Shown piece by piece: positions 1 to 9,800 of a stretch of DNA of 29,726 nt. The notes beneath the pieces were generated by a model, which saw only the letters and a list, made by a program, of their open reading frames with translations, ran no database searches and was not told where the DNA came from. This stretch comes from a virus: positions 1 to 29,726 of IMG/VR virus record IMGVR_UViG_3300042458_002197; one strand, 5' to 3'. The position numbers were made by a program, and so were the translations under genes. Numbering within the stretch: the stretch's first letter is position 1; each line of letters starts with the position of its first letter.

Positions 1-7
1 TAAAGAT

Positions 8-250
8 ATGGAAGAATATTTTAAAAACCGTGGTGTAGAATTTAACATTCACAATATGTATAGGCAGAACCATAGACACTTGGAAGATACTGACGTCAAG
101 ACTCAAGCAAATGAGATCAGCGACGATGATTGGATGGCGGTTGCTCATGGTGGATATGAGCCGGGCCAGAGTGGGGGTTACTCTAAAGACAGAGTGTTTG
201 AGTCAGTTCATTGTTTTACGAATGAATATAGACGATTGTTAAAAGGGTAA
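8..250 (+). CDS. Hypothetical protein, possibly 5'-truncated by the window edge
   Basis: This is an 80-residue, hydrophilic, acidic protein with no motif I recognise. The reading frame stays open upstream of the ATG to the first bases of the window, and no Shine-Dalgarno is visible in the 7 bases available. The ATG at 8 may therefore be internal to a longer gene. It ends with TAA, 66 bases before the next gene, which has its own good ribosome site. No signal peptide or membrane segment is apparent. The codon pattern resembles its neighbours, so a real gene or gene end is likely, but no function can be given. Confidence 0.55.
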   Translation: MEEYFKNRGVEFNIHNMYRQNHRHLEDTDVKTQANEISDDDWMAVAHGGYEPGQSGGYSKDRVFESVHCFTNEYRRLLKG

Positions 251-316
251 TATTGACACTCAAAACCAACCCTGCCACAGAAAATCGCCGGAGAAACTAA
301 TAACAGGAGACAAAAA

Positions 317-550
317 ATGACTGAGACCAACGAAGCACAGACCAACGAAGCACAGACCAACGAAGCACAGACCAACGAAGCACAGACCAACGAAGCACAG
401 ACCAACGAAGCACAGACCAACGACTTTCTTGCTTCTACGTGTGGTAATTGTGGAGCGGAATTAGTAGGCAATGTCCAGTCGCCCGATGAAAGCCTCTGTT
501 GTGATTGCTACAGATACAATAATGATGATAATGATTACGTCGAAAACTGA
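317..550 (+). CDS. Small zinc-ribbon protein with an N-terminal TNEAQ repeat
   Basis: A 77-residue protein in two parts. Residues 4-33 are six perfect copies of the pentapeptide TNEAQ, hydrophilic and probably disordered or helical. Residues about 42-62 carry two Cys-x2-Cys pairs (CGNC and CCDC) about 15 residues apart, the layout of a small zinc ribbon. The acidic tail is rich in Asp and Asn. An AGGAGA ribosome site at 305-310 supports the ATG at 317. A strong terminator lies about 70 bases after the stop, so this gene probably ends a transcription unit. The zinc ribbon suggests nucleic-acid or protein binding, but that is inference; no named family is recognised. Confidence 0.75.
   Translation: MTETNEAQTNEAQTNEAQTNEAQTNEAQTNEAQTNDFLASTCGNCGAELVGNVQSPDESLCCDCYRYNNDDNDYVEN
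326..415 (+). repeat. Six perfect tandem copies of a 15-bp unit
   Basis: The unit accaacgaagcacag is repeated six times without a mismatch, followed by a partial seventh copy (accaacga). The length is a multiple of three, so gain or loss of copies keeps the frame and changes only the number of TNEAQ units. The lack of synonymous change between copies points to recent expansion. Confidence 0.97.
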
Positions 551-621
551 ATCCGATGTATATCAAGATTCCATTGCTTCACTAACAGCTATAGACAGCT
601 AATTAAAGAAGTATGGTGATC

Positions 622-651
622 AAATGGGCCAGGATTACCACTGGCCCATTT
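622..651 (+). terminator. Rho-independent terminator upstream of the helicase gene
   Basis: An 11-bp perfect stem (622-632 with 641-651) has a GGGCC/GGCCC core, an 8-base loop (gattacca) and a TTTT run at its 3' edge. It should end the transcript of the zinc-ribbon gene. The helicase frame reads open through it from an ATG at 613, but those codons would only translate the hairpin, which argues for the later ATG at 667. Confidence 0.8.
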
Positions 652-666
652 TCGTATTTAAAAAAT

Positions 667-2256
667 ATGATAGCAGAAATACAAGACAACCAGCACGTAT
701 ATTTCTCCCACATAACGCATGTCGAAGAAGACATATTATGGGTAGAATTTAGTGTCACTAGACCAAACCGCTATATCGATCCCACACAATTAGGTAACTG
801 GGATGGCGTCTTTAGGAAATACAACAGAGCCAAAAAGCGCATAGCTAGACCATTATTAGATTATCTCAAAAAAATATGCGCCAAAAAGAATCTAATGCTT
901 GATATAGTCGACAAAAGAAAGCCATGGAAATACGAGCCTATAGATCCAGAAGAAATAAAAGAAGACTTTCTCCCTGGCATTACACTAGCAGAATATCAAA
1001 TAAATGCGATTAAAAAGGCTGTAGAAGAAGAAGTCGGTATAATAGACCTGCCAACAGGAGCCGGAAAGACAGAAGTATTAAGTGGTATATGTAAAGCAAT
1101 ACAATGCCCGACCATCATATTAGCTGACCAGACGATCGTAGTTGATCAGATAAAGCAACGGTTAGAATTACGAGACGTTACTGAAGAGGTCGGGTTGTTT
1201 TACGCTGGTAAGAGACCAAATGGTCAATTAATAGTTGTGGGATCGATCCAATCATTATCTGCTCCTAGTAAGGTCCCTGAATATCCGACGCAGAAGAAGG
1301 ATGAAACCGATAAAGCATATGCCAAGAGAGTTGAGGGTTGGGAGAGGAAGATATCTGCGTTTGAAACGAGAAAGAAGAATGCTAAAGTTCTTTTAAAGTA
1401 CGTCCAAAATGCTGAAATGATTATTGTGGATGAGTGTGACAGGGCTGTATCTGATGCTTGGAAGAGCCTTTTTCGATACTATGTTAAGGCTCGTAGAAGG
1501 TATGGTGTGTCGGGTACGCCGTATGATCCTTCTAAACCTGTTGAAGCGATGGTATTACAGGAACATCTTGGGTCTATTATAGTAAGCGAGACTAGGCAGC
1601 ACATTACTGATTTGGGAAGAATCATCCCGTGTGAATACTTTATGGTAGGTTTCGGGCTTGATGGTAGTATTAGCGATTCTACTGCTTATGACATAGCCTA
1701 TGATGAGCAGATGACTAACAACCCTAAGTATTATCATTTATTAAAGAACATATGCAAAAAGTATTCTGTAAACGACGATGGTACGCTTGTTATCGTCGAG
1801 AGGGAAGCTATAGGGCTAAGATTAAAAGACGAACTGTGTCAGATGGGTATTAAAGCTGATTTCATTTATGGTAAGACACCTAAGGCAGCGAGAAATGAAG
1901 CTTTTAGAGCTTTTGAGCGTAGGGAAATTCAGGTTTTGATCGGCGGTAAGATCATAAATCGTGGCCTTGATCTTGCTGGCGGTTGTGAGACCATGGTTCT
2001 TGCTTGTGGTGGGAAATTGAGGTCTGAGTTTCTTCAGAAGATTGGTAGAGCATTAAGGAGAAATAAAAAGGGTAAGAGTAAGGTTTTTGATGTTATGTTT
2101 AGAAATAACAAGTATCTTTATAATCATAGTAAAGAGCGATTGAAGACGATGATTGATGCTGGATATCCTACGAAGATAGTGTTGCCAAAGGGTATCATGC
2201 CTGGCGAAGATTTTATTAGTTCGCGTTATAGAATTCCAAAGAAATATTTAGTATAA
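667..2256 (+). CDS. uvsW: UvsW-like superfamily 2 DNA helicase
   Basis: A 529-residue SF2 helicase. With the start at 667 the motifs are: a GNWDG segment near residue 43 (also present in the N-terminal domain of T4 UvsW), Walker A PTGAGKT at about 129-135, motif II DECD at 255-258, motif III SGTP at 282-285, and motif VI QKIGRALRR in the C-terminal RecA-like domain. Length and layout fit T4 UvsW, an ATP-driven branch-migration and fork-reversal helicase that also resolves R-loops. The frame is open from an ATG at 613, but that stretch encodes a terminator hairpin, so I prefer 667 although its ribosome site is weak. The sigma-like gene follows after 37 bases. UvsW-type identity is more certain than its exact activity; another SF2 repair helicase is possible. 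Confidence 0.85.
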   Translation: MIAEIQDNQHVYFSHITHVEEDILWVEFSVTRPNRYIDPTQLGNWDGVFRKYNRAKKRIARPLLDYLKKICAKKNLMLDIVDKRKPWKYEPIDPEEIKEDFLPGITLAEYQINAIKKAVEEEVGIIDLPTGAGKTEVLSGICKAIQCPTIILADQTIVVDQIKQRLELRDVTEEVGLFYAGKRPNGQLIVVGSIQSLSAPSKVPEYPTQKKDETDKAYAKRVEGWERKISAFETRKKNAKVLLKYVQNAEMIIVDECDRAVSDAWKSLFRYYVKARRRYGVSGTPYDPSKPVEAMVLQEHLGSIIVSETRQHITDLGRIIPCEYFMVGFGLDGSISDSTAYDIAYDEQMTNNPKYYHLLKNICKKYSVNDDGTLVIVEREAIGLRLKDELCQMGIKADFIYGKTPKAARNEAFRAFERREIQVLIGGKIINRGLDLAGGCETMVLACGGKLRSEFLQKIGRALRRNKKGKSKVFDVMFRNNKYLYNHSKERLKTMIDAGYPTKIVLPKGIMPGEDFISSRYRIPKKYLV

Positions 2257-2293
2257 TTTAGGCAGTATATAATTAGAACATGGAGTAATGTAA

Positions 2294-3283
2294 ATGTCTG
2301 ATGAGATAATCGTGGATGCGTCAGAAGAACTAGTGCTAGATGAGCTGATCGTCGATGTGGAGGCAGAAGTAGAGGTAGAAGTACCAGAAGCGCCGCCCAT
2401 GCGTCGACTTTATTTCATTAATGAGATAGTAGAGTGGAATTTAACACAATACATTTGGACTGGTTGTACGAGGGTTGAACTTCGCGATGAGATAATGAGC
2501 CATGCAACCGAATTGATTAGACAGATTATACGTAAGCAGGGTTTGCACACGATTTATCCCGGTGCTGAAGAATCTGCTTTTGGTGATTTGTTGCAGACTG
2601 CGTGGTGCCAACTTGAGAGAACGCTTTATAAGTATCGATCGAGACCGCATTGTAGGAATTGTTTTAATCCCGATAGACCATCAGACTCTTTGTTATATGA
2701 TCCTCCTCCGAAGCAATATGGTATTATTACTATAGATGATGTTGTTGAAAAGATTGATAAATGTCCTATATGTAATGTTAAATTCTTACCATATCCGTAT
2801 GTCTTGCCTAAACAAGGATTATATGGTGGTACTGAGACAATCATATTTAGGGGCATGAGTAAAGTTTTTAATATGTGGTCGCAGATAGCCAGAACGGTAA
2901 TCTTGGCTTACATCAAAAAAGAAGGCAGAGATAGGAAGAATGGTCATAACTATATGAACCATCTTGGGTCTAGAAACAAGTCCCAAAACAATATGATAGA
3001 AAGATTTATTCTTGAAGCCAGACAATTATCAAAATACAATGATGACTTCCTAAAAATAATAGAGACATTGGAGCTGTTGGTGAAAGAGGATGACAAGCCT
3101 CACGATGGGTTGATCGGTAAACTTGTGGATAAATCTGGTCTATCACGTGCTATTATCACAAATTGGTTTAAATATATTAAATATCAAAGTTTCGATTTTA
3201 CAGACAGCCCTGTGAACAGGATTAGAGGCGAATATAAGAATGATCGAAAGAAAGTAATAAACGACGAAGAAGACTTTGGATAA
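2294..3283 (+). CDS. gp55-like late-transcription sigma factor with zinc-ribbon insertion (putative)
   Basis: A 329-residue protein. After an acidic N-terminus, residues about 64-115 (...AFGDLLQTAWCQLERTLYKY) resemble sigma region 2.1-2.2. Residues about 187-215 (MSKVFNMWSQIARTVILAYI, then KKEGRDRKN) resemble the region 2.3-2.4 pattern of T4 gp55-type sigmas, where a Phe/Tyr-rich strand leads into a helix ending in basic residues. Between them lie C120-x2-C123 and C157-x2-C160, a likely zinc ribbon that T4 gp55 lacks. A helix-turn-helix-like stretch is at about 274-300. A GGAG site 8 bases before the ATG supports the start. gp55 redirects host RNA polymerase to late promoters, which fits a position beside head genes. 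The family call is by pattern and could be wrong; a zinc-binding DNA-binding protein is the alternative. Confidence 0.62.
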   Translation: MSDEIIVDASEELVLDELIVDVEAEVEVEVPEAPPMRRLYFINEIVEWNLTQYIWTGCTRVELRDEIMSHATELIRQIIRKQGLHTIYPGAEESAFGDLLQTAWCQLERTLYKYRSRPHCRNCFNPDRPSDSLLYDPPPKQYGIITIDDVVEKIDKCPICNVKFLPYPYVLPKQGLYGGTETIIFRGMSKVFNMWSQIARTVILAYIKKEGRDRKNGHNYMNHLGSRNKSQNNMIERFILEARQLSKYNDDFLKIIETLELLVKEDDKPHDGLIGKLVDKSGLSRAIITNWFKYIKYQSFDFTDSPVNRIRGEYKNDRKKVINDEEDFG

Positions 3284-3291
3284 GGAACACA

Positions 3292-3750
3292 ATGGACATT
3301 CTTGAAGAAATCCTGAAAAAAATAGACAATAAGACGATCACACTCGAAGATTTTAATCGTCTTATCAAAGAAAGTACCCCAGAAGGGGTTCAAGAGAAAA
3401 TAAGAAGAAGAGTACAAAGGAACGCTACAGACTCTCATATTGACCGCAAGGGTCACCAACCGTTAAGCGCCCCGAATATGACCAGCAGAGTGGTCCCGAA
3501 ACGTAAGCCAAGTAATAATCAAAAGAATAATGGCCGTGGTGACATAGGTAGGAAACACAGTGCGGAAACTGTCAAAGCCATGTATGAAGAAGAGCAAAAA
3601 GAAGCTAAGACTGATGCGAAATATTTTGATAAGGCCAAAGAATTATCTAGCCTAGTCAAAGACAAAGATGTTATCAAGTATTTGATGGACAATAACTTAA
3701 TCGATTCTAATTTTGCACATGCGATCTTGAAAGAGCTTGACGATGAGTGA
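3292..3750 (+). CDS. Hypothetical protein between the sigma candidate and terminase
   Basis: A 152-residue, strongly charged protein. The N-terminal ~25 residues and the C-terminal ~55 residues (...KELSSLVKDKDVIKYLMDNN...) look helical. The middle, about residues 40-85, is basic and rich in Asn, Ser and Pro, likely disordered. An AAGGA site precedes the ATG. Its last 8 bases overlap the next gene, indicating translational coupling with the candidate small terminase. No catalytic motif is seen. Position suggests a role near packaging or late transcription, but this is inference only. Confidence 0.8.
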   Translation: MDILEEILKKIDNKTITLEDFNRLIKESTPEGVQEKIRRRVQRNATDSHIDRKGHQPLSAPNMTSRVVPKRKPSNNQKNNGRGDIGRKHSAETVKAMYEEEQKEAKTDAKYFDKAKELSSLVKDKDVIKYLMDNNLIDSNFAHAILKELDDE

Positions 3751-4255
3751 TCTCGACTCTCTTTTCGATGAATTAGATAATGGTGATATAGACGAACGTA
3801 TCAATATACCAGACGTGGTGGCCGAGAAGATTATTATAGCTGACACGTCTGTGGTGCAAGAAACCAAGGTTATAGAACATACGCCGCCACCGGTTGATAT
3901 AGTAGCATATCACAAAATGATGGACTCAGTTACTGAAGATGTGCTATCCGCATGTAAAAAGGACAGGATAGAGATCCAAGAAGTCGTGGATTTGATGTTT
4001 GGCGAAATCAGGAATGATCAAGAAGCGGGGAGAAATCCATCGCGTGGCTACACGGACAATCTTACGAAATTGCTAGAAGTAAAAGCCAATGTTAATATGA
4101 TTGCTGTTAAGATGATGGAGGCTAATGCTAAAATGCTAGCTGCCACCAAGGCCGGGGCAATCACCGTTAATAATAATAACATGAATGTGGCGACTGGTGA
4201 TGATTATCTAAAACAAATACTATCAGAACCAATGGCTTCAACAGATGAGTATTAA
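3743..4255 (+). CDS. Small terminase subunit candidate (gp16-like)
   Basis: A 170-residue protein directly upstream of the large terminase, where T4 carries gene 16. The centre (about 85-140, NLTKLLEVKANVNMIAVKMM...) is a long helix suited to a coiled-coil oligomer. After it comes an Asn-rich segment (VNNNNMNVATGDDYLKQIL) similar in layout to the C-terminal region of T4 gp16 (NIQNATVFMGS...TEL). gp16-type proteins form rings that recognise DNA ends and stimulate gp17. The frame is open from a TTG at 3737, but the ATG at 3743 has an AAAGAG site and the usual overlap with the upstream stop. Identity rests on synteny plus weak similarity. Confidence 0.62.
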   Translation: MSDLDSLFDELDNGDIDERINIPDVVAEKIIIADTSVVQETKVIEHTPPPVDIVAYHKMMDSVTEDVLSACKKDRIEIQEVVDLMFGEIRNDQEAGRNPSRGYTDNLTKLLEVKANVNMIAVKMMEANAKMLAATKAGAITVNNNNMNVATGDDYLKQILSEPMASTDEY

Positions 4256-4257
4256 AA

Positions 4258-6234
4258 ATGGCTTTAGATGCGTTTCAGCTAGAGACAGTTAAAAGATGTC
4301 AGCAATCATGCACATGGTTTTTGCGTAATTTCGGCAAGATTAAACACCCAATGGCCGGTATCATTCCGTTTAATGTTTTTAGCTATCAGCGATATGCTTT
4401 GAAATGCTTTAGGACTCAGAGATTTAACATTTTTAAAAAGTGTCGTCAGGTTGGCGCATCTAAGATTTCAGGAGCATTCGCATTATGGTATGCGATGTTT
4501 CAGCCCAACAAAACAATACTTATCGTGTCTCGCCGTAATGAAGACGCTATGGGCTTTCTGCGGGAACAAGTATTATTCCCATTTAATCATTTACCAGAAT
4601 GGATGCAAGAAGTATGGAAACCAGTAAAGCAGACAGAACACGAAGTTATCTTCCCTAATGGCTCAAGAATAAGCAGCCTCACCAGTCACCCTGATGTTAT
4701 GCGGTCGAATAGCTCATCATTAAACATTATTGATGAAGCAGCGTTTATTCAGGGCATGGACGATATGTGGGCGTCAGCTGCTCCTACGCTAAACATGGGT
4801 GGATCGGTTATAGCTATCTCTACGACAAACGGTATAGGCGGATGGTACTGGAATACATGGACAGACGCAGAAGCTGGTCTCAATCGATGGAACCCAATCA
4901 ATATCGATTGGTGGGATATGGACTGGGTCATTGAATATGTTGACCCATTAAGTAATACAAAGCAACGCATATGTCCCAGGGATGGCATCAGGCCGTGTAA
5001 GACGACAGAAGAAAAAAAGAAGTACGGTCCTTATTGGTCACCATGGCTGGAAGACCAATATCAGGATCTCGTGAGTGAGGGTGTGGCATGGAAATTCGAG
5101 CAAGAAATTTTAGCATCGTTCGTGGGTAGTGGTAATACTGTGCTTGATAAGGAAGCCCTATCTTTCATTGGCACTACAGTCTCTGAGCCGGAGAATAAAG
5201 TCAAGGGTACACAGATTTACGTTCACCCTGTCACTGGCGCTTCCGAGGAGATGACGTTTGATTTTGAAGACCCAGATCAAGGTTTATGGATATTTAAAAA
5301 GCCTGTTCTGTCTCTGCCTGAGAAGCGCCAGAACGGTGTGATCATTGAACGCGGGCAGAATGCCCATAGTTATGCGATGGGTGTTGATATTTCGACTGGT
5401 AAAGGTAGGGATTATAGTGCTATTCAAGTCTTCGATATGAATACGAGAGAACAAGTGGCTGAATTTATGGCGAGGGTTCTTCCACGTGATCTTGTAAAAT
5501 ATGTTGATCGTGTCGGAAGGTACTACAACACCGCTATGACTGTAGTTGAGCGGAATAATGGCGGCGACATGGTGATTGATGAGCTACGCTATCAAATGGC
5601 TTATCCCAGATTGTGGCGTAAGAAAGATATCAACGATAAGCCAACTCCTGTGACTAGCACTAGACGGAAGCAGCGTGCACTGAAGGTTTCTGCTTATGGA
5701 TATAACACTTCGCAGGCCAGCAAGGCTATTTTGAACAAGTATATGATCGATTATCTTAGGTCTGATCCTGATGATACTTGGACTATTTATAGCAAAAGAT
5801 TGTATAAGCAGCTTCAGATTTATGTCCGAAAGAGAGACAGGTCTGGTAGAGATACTGGCAGGACTGAAGCAGAAGATGGCGCAGGAAACTATGATGACCT
5901 CGTAATGAGCACCGCTTTGGCATTTATAGCCACGAGTGATGGTTTTATAACTGATGCCGGTAATATGTTTCCTTCTAATGGTAGTTCTGATTTCAAGAGC
6001 ATGACTGGTCCGTTAATTTACAGTGATGCTGCTATGGCTGTGGCGCAGAAGACTTATATGGATAAGGGAGGTCAAAATTTCCTTATGCCTATGACTTTGA
6101 GCCCAGATGAACTGCCCGAGACTGTGGCCTCAAGAGTAGTCGACAATTATGCTCTGCAATTGGGTGCTGTCCCAATAAGTCAAGGACGCCCTATCATCAC
6201 ACCACAAAAATGGTTTTATGACAAAAAGAACTAA
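4258..6234 (+). CDS. 17: Large terminase subunit (gp17-like packaging ATPase/nuclease)
   Basis: A 658-residue motor protein that pumps DNA into the prohead and cuts the concatemer. Visible motifs are a Q-motif-like FSYQRYAL (41-48), a deviant Walker A CRQVGASK (62-69), Walker B with catalytic Glu LNIIDEAA (155-162), and coupling motif ISTT (187-190). The RNase H-like nuclease contributes MGVDIST with D377, VVERNN with E431 and DDLVMS with D546/D547. Walker A lacks the common GKT/GKS ending, having ASK, as is often seen in gp17 relatives. The length matches T4 gp17 (610) with some extra sequence. It starts 3 bases after the candidate small subunit and is followed by two small unknowns, then portal. 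Confidence 0.97.
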   Translation: MALDAFQLETVKRCQQSCTWFLRNFGKIKHPMAGIIPFNVFSYQRYALKCFRTQRFNIFKKCRQVGASKISGAFALWYAMFQPNKTILIVSRRNEDAMGFLREQVLFPFNHLPEWMQEVWKPVKQTEHEVIFPNGSRISSLTSHPDVMRSNSSSLNIIDEAAFIQGMDDMWASAAPTLNMGGSVIAISTTNGIGGWYWNTWTDAEAGLNRWNPINIDWWDMDWVIEYVDPLSNTKQRICPRDGIRPCKTTEEKKKYGPYWSPWLEDQYQDLVSEGVAWKFEQEILASFVGSGNTVLDKEALSFIGTTVSEPENKVKGTQIYVHPVTGASEEMTFDFEDPDQGLWIFKKPVLSLPEKRQNGVIIERGQNAHSYAMGVDISTGKGRDYSAIQVFDMNTREQVAEFMARVLPRDLVKYVDRVGRYYNTAMTVVERNNGGDMVIDELRYQMAYPRLWRKKDINDKPTPVTSTRRKQRALKVSAYGYNTSQASKAILNKYMIDYLRSDPDDTWTIYSKRLYKQLQIYVRKRDRSGRDTGRTEAEDGAGNYDDLVMSTALAFIATSDGFITDAGNMFPSNGSSDFKSMTGPLIYSDAAMAVAQKTYMDKGGQNFLMPMTLSPDELPETVASRVVDNYALQLGAVPISQGRPIITPQKWFYDKKN

Positions 6235-6236
6235 CA

Positions 6237-6536
6237 ATGATACCACAAATCAACACACAAGTTATTGAAAACGTAGCAACAGAATACGCAAGATTAAACA
6301 AAGACATTTTTAATTTTTGTGTTAATCAGATAGACTTGTATAAAGATAACAACCATCAGTTTTTGCTTGCCATTGATGATCTAATAACCCAGACGTTTGT
6401 TACAAATGAGACAGATGATACGCCTGAGTTTATGAGAGAAGTCAATAGAGGTAGGGCGTTTGCTGTGGTTTGTCTGGTCTTAAAAATGGTATCTAACCAG
6501 ATAGAAATAGATGAACTTCATAAAATATACGATTGA
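6237..6536 (+). CDS. Hypothetical protein between terminase and portal
   Basis: A 99-residue, mostly helical, mildly acidic protein that starts 3 bases after the terminase stop, so it is probably translated by coupling; its own ribosome site is weak. It contains two long amphipathic helices (about 5-33 and 68-98) around a polar, Asp/Thr-rich link. There is no cysteine cluster, membrane segment or catalytic motif. In T4 the equivalent interval encodes tail sheath and tube (18, 19); this protein is far too small to be either. A helper of packaging or neck assembly is conceivable but unsupported. Confidence 0.78.
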   Translation: MIPQINTQVIENVATEYARLNKDIFNFCVNQIDLYKDNNHQFLLAIDDLITQTFVTNETDDTPEFMREVNRGRAFAVVCLVLKMVSNQIEIDELHKIYD

Positions 6537-6551
6537 AATAGGAGATAGTAA

Positions 6552-6788
6552 ATGTCCCAAGACCAGTTTTTAAATGATTTGTTTACCAGATGCGGTAGAA
6601 GATATACAAATCCAAATGGCAACGTCTGGTTTTTAGAAAGAAATGGTGCACGCATCGTAGAGCCTTTAACAGGCGAGCCTGACCCTAACACATTTAGGGG
6701 CGAATATTATTACAATAGTATAGAAAACATGCTGTACCGTAAAATCAAGACTATTGCTGAGACTTTTGTCTGGAAAAGAATGATATAA
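6552..6788 (+). CDS. Hypothetical protein upstream of portal
   Basis: A 78-residue protein with a good GGAGATAG ribosome site before the ATG at 6552. It mixes short aromatic strands (NVWFLERN, GEYYYNSI) with a C-terminal amphipathic helix (NMLYRKIKTIAETFVW). The family is not recognised. It lies 15 bases after the preceding gene and 86 bases before the portal start, so it probably belongs to the terminase transcript. Confidence 0.78.
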   Translation: MSQDQFLNDLFTRCGRRYTNPNGNVWFLERNGARIVEPLTGEPDPNTFRGEYYYNSIENMLYRKIKTIAETFVWKRMI

Positions 6789-6874
6789 GGTGGAATACTA
6801 CTTCATTCTTTTTGTTCGGTCTATCATATTGTCGGCTCCTGTAAATATATGTTAACCATACGGAGAAGGATTAT

Positions 6875-9800
6875 ATGCCCAGTAACTGGCTTGTCTTCGA
6901 CAGAATACGTGCTTTAACTAAATCAGCGAATGTCTTTAGAGCAGACAAGATTTTCCAGGATCAGTCTAACCTTGACAGGCTCACAGCTGGCGGGGATTTT
7001 TTAGATTTTAGCAGCCAGGCGGCAATCCTTGATCAGACCAATCTTCAGATCAACCGTCTTGAACGGTATAAAGATTACGAGCAGATGGATCAGACTGGGG
7101 AAATTAGCTTAGCTTTAGATTTATATGCAGATGAAGCTTGCCTGACGGGCGACACGCATATACCATTGTTAGATGGAACATGCCCCACAATCGCAGAATT
7201 AGCAGAACGAGGCCAAGATTCGGAGTTCTGGGTATATTCATTTGACCAACAGACGGGGAAATATGTTCCAGCTTTGGCCAAGGGCGCTCGGATTACAGGC
7301 ACGAACGTGCAGATTGTATGTGTGACTCTAGATGATGGTTCTAAGATTCGATGCACCGCAGACCATCTTTTCATGATGCGTGATGGTACATTTGTGCAAG
7401 CATGCGATCTGAAGCATGATGATAGTCTTAAACCTTTATATAAGAAGCGTCGTTATAGAGCCAAAAACGGTAAAGCTCTATTTGAAGTAAAGCCATATTC
7501 GACAGCTACGGCATATGAATATTTCTTCAACGGAGAGCATTTCCAAAGTACTCATAGATGGGTGTATCATTCATTAAATGAAGATTCGCCTGCCGTGGTA
7601 CATCATGGGAATTTCAATAGCTTGGATAATACTCCAGCTAATTTAAAAGGGATGAATGTTTCTGAACATGATGCTATCCACCGGAAATATGGCAAATCCA
7701 ATCATAGTTTTAAAAATATTGCCTGGGCGGATATAGTGAAAATAGCAGAATCATGGAGTGGTACAATAACTAGAGACAATATCTGTGCTGTTCTTGGTAT
7801 TGGTGAGAGGGTACTTTACCGATTGCTAAGCGAGCAAGGCATAAGATGGGAACAATTTAGAGACAGATATAATCACTGTTCTCGTTGCAACAATCAAATC
7901 ACAGGTGCTCGTCGAATATGTGTGCCATGTAGAAAAGCTTTTCTACATGATTATCATATAGAACATCAAAAAGACGTCACATACAGAGAAAAAAGAAAAA
8001 CACATAGAGCAAATAGTCCGCATATACCGGTCATTCAGAAGACTTGTAAAGCTTGTAAATTAAGCAAGAAATCTAACGAGTTTTTGCGGTCCGGATGCTC
8101 ATTTAGTCCTTATTGCAATGATTGTAGGCCAATAACATGTGAAAGACGATACTTGGCAAAATCGTTTAATAACCATAAGGTGTTAAGCGTCGAATATGCG
8201 GGTGTGGTTGATAAAGTATATGACATTGAAGTTCCTAAATACCATTGTTTTGCCGCTGGGACAGATTCTTCTTGGGTCATTGTGCATAATAGTCTGGTCG
8301 ATTCCGAGAAGAAGCATACGTTAATCATAAAAGCTAGGAACAAGCGGTTAAAGCATGAGCTAGAGGATCTATTCTACAATATACTTAGATGGGATAATTT
8401 TTGCCGCCCCACAATGAGATACTTGTGCAAATACGGCGACGCTCCTTTTGAGATCATTTTAGATCAGAATCGTACATCAGTCGCCGCTCTTCGGTTTATG
8501 AATGTTTATAATTTTACGCGGATAGAGACCAGGTATGGTGATCTGATTGGTTTCTTTTACATGGACGCATTGTTTCCAAAGCCCGTGTTTTTGCATCCTT
8601 GGCAGGTAATGCACCTTAGGCTCACTAGCTTTGAAAACATTTATCATCCTTATGGTAGAGCAATCCTTGATGGTGGCAGGAAAGCGTTTAAGCAGTTGCG
8701 GTTAATGGAAGATGCTGCTCTCATTTATCGTATAACACGTGCCCCCGAGAAAAGGAAGTTCACTATACCTGTTGGAAATATTCCGGCTAAAGAGGTGCCG
8801 GAATACATGCAGATGGTAGCGAGAACGTTTAAGCGACAGAGGTTTTATAATCCTTCTACTGGGTCGTTTGATGAGCGTTATTCGCCGTTGATTCAAGAAG
8901 ATGATTTTTTCTTGCCTAGGCGCACAGATGGGTCTGGTCCTGATATTGATATTCTGCCTGGCGCTGAGAATCTTGATCAAATTAAGGATATTGAATACTT
9001 TAAAAAGAAAATGATCGCCCCGATGAAGATACCATTCAATAGAGTGGGAATCGGCGATGGGGCTGGTGAGGCGAATGAGAAGACGCTATCTCAGTCTAGC
9101 AGCGAATTTGCTAAAGCTGTTCAATGGGTACAGCGTGAGGGGGTCAATGGACTGACTAAAGTGGCTATTGTCCATTTGGCTTTGCGTGGTTATGGAGTAG
9201 AGGATTTGAAGGGTTTCGAGATTTCTTTTACCGCCAATTCTGCGTTGGAAGAGCTTTATCGAATTGAGACTTGGCAGACTCGTGTTAGCGTCATGAGTGA
9301 TTTAAAGGATCTTGGATGGTTCCCTAAAGAGTGGATTGTGACGCATTTTACTGATCTTTCTCCTGATGAGATTGAGGAGATTAAAGAGTTAGAGGATGCA
9401 GAGGTAGAAGGTGGCGGTGGAATGGGCGGCGGCGGCGGCGGTGGTGGAATGGGCGGGATGCCCGATTTTGATCTTGGTGGAGAAGAGGGCGGGCCTGAAG
9501 GTGGTATGCCTCCATTAGATCTTGGGGCAGAGGGTGGTGCCGCGCCTGCTGGCGGTGAGGTTGGAGGTGAGGTTGGAGGAGAAGGAGCAGGTGGAGAGGG
9601 TGCTGGTGATGCTGGGGAAGCAGTTGATGCTGGTTTAGGGGCTCCAGCTGAAGGTTATGATATCAGTGCTGATAGGCGGTTAATATTGGAGATTAGAAAG
9701 AGAGAGCTTAAGAGCAGGAAGCGTAAGGTTATGGCGTCTATCGCCGAACGACTTCATAGGGACTATTTTAAGGATGTTCCGTCTTATACTAATGGCTATG

